NCBI GenBank assembly: GCA_913057765.1
Contig: CAJXPH010000019.1
Location: forward strand, 1-20,606
Length of the DNA stretch: 20,606 nucleotides
Reading direction: 5' to 3'
From: an uncultured Campylobacteraceae bacterium
GTDB lineage: Bacteria; Campylobacterota; Campylobacteria; Campylobacterales; Arcobacteraceae
Made by a program: the position numbers and the translations under genes. Position 1 is the first letter of the stretch. Each line of letters begins with the position of its first letter. The notes below the pieces were generated by a model. It had not been told where the DNA came from and searched no databases. It saw nothing but the letters and a program-made list of their open reading frames with translations. Below are positions 15,723 through 20,606 of the stretch, one piece after another.

Positions 15723-16811
15723 CTATCTTTCTTGTACATATGATGCAGTTTCAATTAACTCACCATTTGTTGCAAAAATAAAAATATGACGGGTATCTAA
15801 ATATACTGATAAATTTGTATTATATTCTAGGTCATGTACTCCATGTACTAATCCTATCCAGTTATCATTGTCATGTTTCATATGTAAAAAAGTTTCTGAA
15901 CCAGTAATTTCTGTTACATCTAAATGTGCAGAAAATTTAATTGCATTTTCTGTATGTTTTGTTAATTCTAAATGATTTGGTCTAAATCCTGCTAAATATT
16001 TACCATCTTCAAGTTTAGATAAAGAATCTGTTGCAGGAACTTTTTCACTATTTCCATAATAAATAAAATCTCCATCTTTTTTAATATCTAAAAAGTTCAT
16101 TGATGGGTTTGAAAATACTTTTGCTGTTGTTGCATTATTTGGAGTGTGATAAACTTTTGCAGTTTCGTCAAATTGTGTAATTTTACCTTCCCATAGAGTA
16201 GCCACATTACCACCAAGTAATAATGCTTCTTCCGGTTCCGTTGTAGCATATACAAATATTGCACCAGATTCTTCAAACATTTTTGGGATTTCTTCTCGTA
16301 ATTCTTCTCTTAATTTATAATCTAAATTTGCTAGGGGTTCATCTAATAATACAAGACCTGAACCTTTTACCAAAGAACGTGCTAATGCGCATCTTTGTTG
16401 TTGCCCACCTGAAAGTTCAAGTGGTTTTCTATCTAAAAATTTTTCTAATCTCATTAATCTTGCTGTTTCTTTTACCGCTTTGTCTATAAACGTTTCGTCT
16501 TTTTTCATAATTCGTAGAGGTGCTGCAATGTTATCGTATACACTCATAGAAGGATAATTGATAAATTGTTGATAAACCATTGCTATTTTTCTATCTTGTA
16601 CTCTCATTCCAGTTACATCTTTACCTTCCCATAAAATACGACCATTTGTAGGTACATCAAGTCCTGCCATGATACGCATTAATGAAGTCTTTCCAGATAA
16701 AGTTCGACCAAGAAGTACATTCATTGTACCTTTTTTGAGTGTTAGGTTTGTATTGTAAATGTGTGTTTGACCATTTACACTCATAGATACATTTTCGAGT
16801 TCTAAGGACAT
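15723..16811 (-). CDS. glpS: Glycerol importer ATPase GlpS, switch His missing
   Basis: Partner ABC ATPase of GlpT, 362 residues. Walker A is GRTLSGKT (35-42), Q-loop Gln81/82, signature LSGGQQQR (133-140) intact, Walker B LVLLDE (153-158), D-loop ANLD (161-164). The switch histidine is replaced: YATTEPEEA has Thr191 where YVTHDQxEA is usual. I chose the ATG at 16811 (MSLELENVS) because AAGGAG stands 8 bases upstream. The open frame continues to 16892, but those 27 extra residues come from AT-rich leader with an 11-bp tandem repeat and lack a family counterpart. It is the first gene of the ABC operon; the operator and a TATAAT lie about 110 bases upstream. Confidence 0.92.
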   Translation of the reverse strand: MSLELENVSMSVNGQTHIYNTNLTLKKGTMNVLLGRTLSGKTSLMRIMAGLDVPTNGRILWEGKDVTGMRVQDRKIAMVYQQFINYPSMSVYDNIAAPLRIMKKDETFIDKAVKETARLMRLEKFLDRKPLELSGGQQQRCALARSLVKGSGLVLLDEPLANLDYKLREELREEIPKMFEESGAIFVYATTEPEEALLLGGNVATLWEGKITQFDETAKVYHTPNNATTAKVFSNPSMNFLDIKKDGDFIYYGNSEKVPATDSLSKLEDGKYLAGFRPNHLELTKHTENAIKFSAHLDVTEITGSETFLHMKHDNDNWIGLVHGVHDLEYNTNLSVYLDTRHIFIFATNGELIETASYVQER

Positions 16812-16922
16812 TAATTTACTCCTTCTAAATTTGTGTATGTAAGTATATTCAATAAACATGAAAGAAACATGAAATTTATATGAAATATACATATGCTTTA
16901 AAGAATTTGTTATTCTTTTACA

Positions 16923-16938
16923 TTATAACATCATAATG
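16923..16938 (+). promoter_or_regulatory. Operator copy before glpS
   Basis: TTATAACATCATAATG matches the repeated core TTATAACATTATAATG at 15 of 16 positions. On the minus strand the overlapping bases 16927-16922 read TATAAT, a plausible -10 for the ABC operon, so binding would block that promoter. It lies 111 bases before the chosen glpS start. Confidence 0.6.
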
Positions 16939-17202
16939 TTACTTTCAATAGTGACGTATAGATTTTTAAATTTTGCTTAAAATTAAAGATGAATTTGCTT
17001 AATTGCACTGATTTTTCTAATTTTTGAAGCGTAACATTAAAATAGCATTCCTTATTAATGGGCTTTGTAAGGTTTAAACTGAAATATGGCTTATAAAATT
17101 TTCTTTATACCAGTAGATGATTAGATGAAAATTATTTAAAAAAAAGTATTAAATTTCTTCTGATTTCAGTAAAAATACTAAAAATTAATATTCTTTTTAT
17201 AG

Positions 17203-17218
17203 TTATAACATTATAATG
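17203..17218 (+). promoter_or_regulatory. Operator copy 1 before glpD
   Basis: Exact TTATAACATTATAATG, preceded by G as in both arms before the aldehyde dehydrogenase gene, giving 17 identical bases in three places. It contains TATAAT (17212-17217), a candidate -10 for glpD, 57 bases before the ATG. Confidence 0.65.
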
Positions 17219-17230
17219 ACTCAAATAACA

Positions 17231-17246
17231 TTATAACCTTATGATG
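17231..17246 (+). promoter_or_regulatory. Operator copy 2 before glpD
   Basis: TTATAACCTTATGATG matches the core at 14 of 16 positions. It lies in the same orientation 28 bp after copy 1 and ends 28 bases before the glpD ATG, overlapping the probable transcript start. Confidence 0.5.
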
Positions 17247-17274
17247 TAAATAGTAATATAAGGATGATAACTCA

Positions 17275-18837
17275 ATGAAAAATAAAAATTATGACATTAT
17301 TATTATTGGTGGAGGAGCAACAGGAAGTGGTATTGCACTTGATGCAGCTTCAAGAGGTTTAGAAACTTTACTTTTAGAAAAAAATGATTTTGCAGAAGGA
17401 ACTAGTTCTAGAAGTACAAAATTAGTTCATGGTGGAGTTAGATATCTAGAAAAAGCAATCAAGCAACTGAATAAAGATCAATTTAATCTTGTTAAAGAAG
17501 GATTAAAAGAAAGATCAAGACTTCTAAAAAATGCACCTCATTTGTGTTCAAAATTGACATTAATTACTCCTATATATAAATGGTGGGAATTACCTTATAT
17601 GTTTGTAGGCTTAAGTTTATATGATTTTGTTTCAGGAACAAAAGGATTAGGACGAAGCGGGATTGTTTCAAGAACTAAGATGTTAGATAAATTCCCTGTA
17701 ATTAAAAAAGATGGTTTAGTTGGTGGAGTTAAATATTATGATGGTTCATTTAATGATTCAAGATTAACTATTTCTTTATTACAAACTGCAAAAAAGCAGG
17801 GAGCTGATTGTAGAAATTATTGCGAAGTGACTGGTTTTAAATATGATGATAATGAAAAAATTATTGGAGTTGAAGTATTCGATAAAGTTAATAATGAAAA
17901 AATGACTTTTGAAGGAACTAGTATTATAAATGCTGCAGGTATATTTGCTGATAAAGTAAATGAACTTGATGAGCAAAAAGCAAAAAAGATGTTGGATTTA
18001 AGTTCAGGTATACATATTATATTAGATAAGAAATATTTACCTTCTAATGAAGGTTTAATGATACCTAAAACCGAGGATGGAAGAGTTTTATTTATTTTGC
18101 CTTGGATGGGAAAATGTCTTGTAGGTACTACTGATGATCCAACTAGTTTAAGTGAACATCCTGAAGTAAAAGAAAATGATGTTGAATACATTTTAAGACA
18201 CTTAGAAATCTATTTTGATTTAAAAATTGATAAGAGTGAGATTTTAGCGCAATGGTGTGGAATAAGACCTCTTGTTGCCCCTGATGAAAATGCAGATACA
18301 TCTTCTATTGTTAGAGAACATGAAATTAGAGAAAATAAATCGGGATTAATTAGTATTATAGGTGGTAAATGGACAACATATAGAAAAATGGCAGAACAAT
18401 TGGTTGACTTTGTTTATAAGACTCAAAATAAGAATAAAGAAAAATGTAAAACAAAAAAAATGAAGCTTATTGGAAGTAAGAAATTAAACCTAGAATATAT
18501 TTCAGAGAAAATTGATTTTGATACAAATGAATATTTGTTATCCCAATATGGAGATAGAATTGATGCTGTCTTATCATCTGTTGAAAATATAGAGTATTTA
18601 AAAGAAGGTGAACCATATACAAATGCAGAAGTTATATACACAATAAAAGAAGAGTTTGTTAAAAAACCAATGGATTATTTAGTACGAAGATGTAATGTAG
18701 CTTTACTAGATAAAAATGTTTCTCTTGAAATTTTAGATGGAATTATTCAAATAATGAAAACTGAATTAATTTGGGATGAAGAGAAAACAAAAAAGGAGAA
18801 AGAAGAAGCTTTAGAGTTGTTAAATAATTCTATTTAG
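17275..18837 (+). CDS. glpD: Glycerol-3-phosphate dehydrogenase, FAD/quinone-linked
   Basis: Aerobic-type enzyme at the inner face of the cytoplasmic membrane. It oxidises sn-glycerol 3-phosphate to dihydroxyacetone phosphate and passes electrons through FAD to quinone. 520 residues, the usual GlpD length. The FAD-binding Rossmann motif IIIGGGATGSG (9-19) is followed by LLLEKNDFAEGTSSRSTKLVHGGVRYLE (33-59 region), the signature of this family. The catalytic core includes GTTDDPT and WCGIRPLV, and the C-terminal DAO_C helical domain covers about 395-515. The ATG is preceded by AAGGA at a 10-base distance. It is divergent from the ABC operon and shares the operator region, so uptake and oxidation are probably co-induced. 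Confidence 0.97.
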   Translation: MKNKNYDIIIIGGGATGSGIALDAASRGLETLLLEKNDFAEGTSSRSTKLVHGGVRYLEKAIKQLNKDQFNLVKEGLKERSRLLKNAPHLCSKLTLITPIYKWWELPYMFVGLSLYDFVSGTKGLGRSGIVSRTKMLDKFPVIKKDGLVGGVKYYDGSFNDSRLTISLLQTAKKQGADCRNYCEVTGFKYDDNEKIIGVEVFDKVNNEKMTFEGTSIINAAGIFADKVNELDEQKAKKMLDLSSGIHIILDKKYLPSNEGLMIPKTEDGRVLFILPWMGKCLVGTTDDPTSLSEHPEVKENDVEYILRHLEIYFDLKIDKSEILAQWCGIRPLVAPDENADTSSIVREHEIRENKSGLISIIGGKWTTYRKMAEQLVDFVYKTQNKNKEKCKTKKMKLIGSKKLNLEYISEKIDFDTNEYLLSQYGDRIDAVLSSVENIEYLKEGEPYTNAEVIYTIKEEFVKKPMDYLVRRCNVALLDKNVSLEILDGIIQIMKTELIWDEEKTKKEKEEALELLNNSI

Positions 18838-19022
18838 ATATAAAGATGTGTAAACAATAGATTTAAAAATCTTTAATATTAAATAATAACTGTTGAATTT
18901 ATATCTTAAGTACAATTTAAAACTGAATTATGTAATATGTAAACGGTACAGTAGATGCTTCTTGACTGGACTATAATACTATTTCAATATTATAATAATT
19001 AATAAATTAAAGGATCTGACTT
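18838..19022 (+). promoter_or_regulatory. Leader/promoter region of first GntR gene
   Basis: The 185-bp gap holds TTAAGTACAATTTAAAA (18906-18922), which recurs before the second regulator gene. It also has a TTGACT (18962-18967), TATAAT at 18972-18977 and 18991-18996, and a 7-bp inverted repeat TATAATA/TATTATA (18972-18994). A promoter separate from glpD is likely; exact boxes are uncertain. The Shine-Dalgarno AAAGGA ends 9 bases before the TTG start. Confidence 0.5.
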
Positions 19023-19754
19023 TTGTTCGCTAAAAATGGTATACCTCTATATCTTCAGTTAAAAGAGAAATTACTAGAAGATATTAAATTGAATTATAAA
19101 GTTAATGATATTATTCCTGCTGAAGGTAAGTTAGAAAAGAAATATGAAGTAAGTAGAATAACTGTACGAAAAGCAATTGAAGAATTAGAAAGAGATAATG
19201 TTGTTATAAAAAAACAAGGTAAAGGAACTTATGTTCAAGAACAAAAAGTTCTTTACGATGCAAATTCTATAGGTTCATTAACTCAAAGATTATCAAAACA
19301 AAAACATTTATTAACTACTAAATCAATCTCATTTGAAATAATTGAAAAAGAAGAAGAACATTTTGTAAAAGATATGCTTCACTGTGATAAATTACTTTGT
19401 ATTAGAAGAACAAGATTATTAGATGAAGTTCCTTTTGCATTGATGATAAATTATTTTGATATTAACACTGTTCCAGATATTGATAAGAAATTAAATTTAG
19501 AATCACTATATGCTTTTTTAAAGGAAGAGTATAATATTGAATTTCATAATGCAGAAGAGATAGTTGAAGCAATTATTGCAGATGAAACTGATTCAACTAA
19601 ATTAAATATTGGTAAAGGGGCTCCTTTATTATCTTTAAAGAGACTATCATACGATCAAAAAAATAACCCAATTGAATACTCTAACTTAGTAATTAGAGGA
19701 GATATGTATAAGCATAAGATAATGTTATCTAATGAAAAACTATCAAATTTATAG
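19023..19754 (+). CDS. GntR-family (HutC/UTRA) transcriptional regulator, first paralog
   Basis: Ligand-responsive DNA-binding regulator, 243 residues. N-terminal winged helix (about 5-75) with the recognition region KKYEVSRITVRKAIEELER and wing KKQGKGTYVQEQ; C-terminal UTRA ligand-binding domain (about 95-238). Translation starts at TTG: the aligned paralog also has TTG at the same place, the Shine-Dalgarno spacing fits, and the nearby ATG (+2 frame) stops at once. The ligand is unknown; in this context glycerol 3-phosphate or glycerol is a reasonable guess. It probably controls the glycerol operons through the repeated TTATAACATTATAATG sites, which is inference from position and recurrence. 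Confidence 0.9.
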   Translation: MFAKNGIPLYLQLKEKLLEDIKLNYKVNDIIPAEGKLEKKYEVSRITVRKAIEELERDNVVIKKQGKGTYVQEQKVLYDANSIGSLTQRLSKQKHLLTTKSISFEIIEKEEEHFVKDMLHCDKLLCIRRTRLLDEVPFALMINYFDINTVPDIDKKLNLESLYAFLKEEYNIEFHNAEEIVEAIIADETDSTKLNIGKGAPLLSLKRLSYDQKNNPIEYSNLVIRGDMYKHKIMLSNEKLSNL

Positions 19755-19772
19755 AATAGTATACTAGGGATT

Positions 19773-19794
19773 TTAAGTACAATTTAAAATTGTA
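19773..19794 (+). promoter_or_regulatory. Dyad before second GntR gene
   Basis: TACAATTTAAAATTGTA (19778-19794) is a perfect inverted repeat with 8-bp arms about one central base. It overlaps the 17-mer TTAAGTACAATTTAAAA (19773-19789) shared with the upstream of the first regulator gene, where the right arm has two changes. It is a candidate autoregulatory operator, different in sequence from the glp operator. Confidence 0.5.
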
Positions 19795-19839
19795 TGATGT
19801 AGTATATTTTATTATATAAGAAATTTAAGGATTTAGTTA

Positions 19840-20565
19840 TTGTTTAGTAAAAATGGTATTCCTCTATATGTTCAATTAAAAAATAAACTACAAAAAGATA
19901 TTAGTGAAAACTATGAATCTGGTGAATTGATTCCTTCGGAACTTAAAATTGAAAAAAAGTATGAAGTAAGTAGAATAACTGTAAGAAAAGCGATTGAACT
20001 TTTAGAAAGAGAAAATATTCTTGAACGAAAACAAGGATGTGGAACATTTGTAAAAGAACAAAAAATTCTTTATGATGCGAATTCTATTGGCTCATTAACT
20101 CAAAGACTTTCAAAACAAAATCATAAGCTAACAACAAAATCAATTAATTATGAAATAATTGAAGATGATCATTATGTGAAAGAATTACTTCAATGTGATA
20201 CTTTATTATGTATAAAAAGATTTAGAGAATTAAATGGTATACCATTTGCTTTAATGCGTAATTATTTAGATTTAAAACGGGTACCTAATTTAAAAGAGAG
20301 TTTTAATATTGAATCTTTATATACATTTTTAAAAGAAGAATATAATATTGAATTCTACAATGCTGAAGAAACGGTAGAAGCAAAAGATGCTACAAAAGAA
20401 GAATCCGAAAAATTAGGTATAAAAGAAAACGCTTCTTTATTGTCTTTACATAGATTATCTTTTGATAAGAATAATAATCCTGTAGAATATTCTGATATTG
20501 TAATAAAAGCTGATATGTATAAACATAAAATCATTCTTTCAAATGATAAAATCTCTAATATTTAG
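19840..20565 (+). CDS. GntR-family (HutC/UTRA) transcriptional regulator, second paralog
   Basis: 241-residue tandem copy of the preceding regulator, roughly 60% identical by eye along its whole length, with a two-residue deletion near position 110. The winged helix is nearly unchanged in the recognition region (KKYEVSRITVRKAIELLER), and a block NSIGSLTQRLSKQ is shared exactly, so both probably bind similar DNA. UTRA-domain residues differ more (for example MINYFDINTVPDI against MRNYLDLKRVPNL), allowing different ligands. It also starts with TTG, AAGGA 8 bases upstream. The gene is complete: TAG at 20563-20565, ten bases before adapter. Heterodimer formation or divided roles are possible but unproven. 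Confidence 0.9.
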   Translation: MFSKNGIPLYVQLKNKLQKDISENYESGELIPSELKIEKKYEVSRITVRKAIELLERENILERKQGCGTFVKEQKILYDANSIGSLTQRLSKQNHKLTTKSINYEIIEDDHYVKELLQCDTLLCIKRFRELNGIPFALMRNYLDLKRVPNLKESFNIESLYTFLKEEYNIEFYNAEETVEAKDATKEESEKLGIKENASLLSLHRLSFDKNNNPVEYSDIVIKADMYKHKIILSNDKISNI

Positions 20566-20575
20566 TAAATAGAAT

Positions 20576-20606
20576 CTGTCTCTTATACACATCTCCGAGC
20601 CCACGA
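20576..20606 (-). other. Illumina Nextera adapter (artefact)
   Basis: CTGTCTCTTATACACATCT followed by CCGAGCCCACGA is the reverse complement of the Nextera read-2 adapter, equal to bases 20-50 on the other strand. Genomic sequence ends at 20575. Confidence 0.98.

Larger units (their letters stand above)
16812..17274. promoter_or_regulatory. Divergent glpS / glpD control region
   Basis: A 463-bp gap between divergently transcribed glpS and glpD with no credible gene. Near glpS are two tandem 11-base units (AAACATGAAAG and AAACATGAAAT, 16854-16875), a 7-bp inverted repeat AAAGAAT/ATTCTTT (16900-16918), and an operator copy at 16923-16938. Near glpD are two operator copies (17203-17218, 17231-17246) and a Shine-Dalgarno (AAGGA, 17260-17264). 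The middle 16950-17195 is AT-rich; I see only a partial match to the core (GTAACATTA near 17032). Confidence 0.7.

Noticed and set aside
16854..16875. Two 11-base tandem units as a regulatory repeat
   Set aside because: Only two copies, low complexity and AT-rich; chance or slippage is enough to explain them.
16812..16892. 27-residue N-terminal extension of the GlpS ATPase
   Set aside because: No Shine-Dalgarno at 16892; the extension covers leader DNA with tandem repeats, while 16811 has AAGGAG well spaced and begins with the normal ATPase N-terminus.
17817..18191. Minus-strand 124-residue open frame inside glpD
   Set aside because: It is fully within a strongly conserved gene on the other strand, with Ser/Phe-rich composition typical of a reverse shadow.
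51..20575. tRNA, rRNA, CRISPR array, prophage or defence genes
   Set aside because: Looked for on both strands; no cloverleaf, regularly spaced repeats, integrase, transposase or nuclease-like proteins were seen.
20..20606. 31-bp terminal inverted repeats enclosing the whole window, as in a transposon
   Set aside because: Both repeats are Nextera adapter with the Tn5 mosaic end; there is no transposase gene between them.

Overview
The window is a 20,525-base genomic insert (51-20575) flanked by uncut Illumina Nextera adapter (1-50 and 20576-20606). It is therefore probably a complete short contig, not a slice of a longer one. The DNA is AT-rich, arginine is mostly AGA, and proteins are Lys/Ile/Asn-rich. 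The locus contains a NifS/NifU pair with three-domain NifU and a Campylobacterota-style Mce (lipid transport) cluster. Together these suggest an Arcobacter-like member of the Campylobacterota. This assignment is inferred from protein style and gene content, with no rRNA to confirm it.

Layout. (1) 51-2298, plus strand: the end of a lipid-transport operon, with an MlaE-type permease cut at its 5' end by the contig edge, an MlaD/MCE protein and a probable lipoprotein. (2) 2561-4762, plus strand: nifS-nifU for Fe-S cluster assembly, closed by a strong bidirectional terminator. (3) 4833-16811, minus strand, read right to left: glycerol ABC importer (ATPases glpS and glpT, permeases glpP and glpQ, small membrane protein glpU, binding protein glpV), glycerol kinase glpK, an aldehyde dehydrogenase, pyruvate kinase, and an RlmI-like rRNA methyltransferase. 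(4) 16812-17274: a 463-bp divergent control region. (5) 17275-20565, plus strand: glpD, then two tandem paralogous GntR/UTRA regulators, both starting with TTG.

How it works together. Glycerol is bound by GlpV, imported by GlpPQ-ST, phosphorylated by GlpK and oxidised by GlpD to dihydroxyacetone phosphate, giving electrons to the quinone pool. Pyruvate kinase at the end of the cluster would complete the lower route to pyruvate. No GlpF facilitator is present; the ABC importer replaces it here. A repeated 16-bp element (TTATAACATTATAATG and near copies) lies in front of the ABC operon, in front of glpD, and as a perfect 23-bp inverted repeat in front of the aldehyde dehydrogenase. This ties three transcription units into one likely regulon, with the GntR pair as the obvious candidate regulators.

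Most notable: the five-copy operator family; pyruvate kinase with an apparent ATC start codon; an ABC ATPase pair whose sequence defects fall together on one composite ATP site; a GC-rich glpU patch; the duplicated regulator with its duplicated upstream element; and several hairpins at gene junctions, one of which buries a ribosome binding site. No tRNA, rRNA, CRISPR array, insertion sequence or phage gene was seen.
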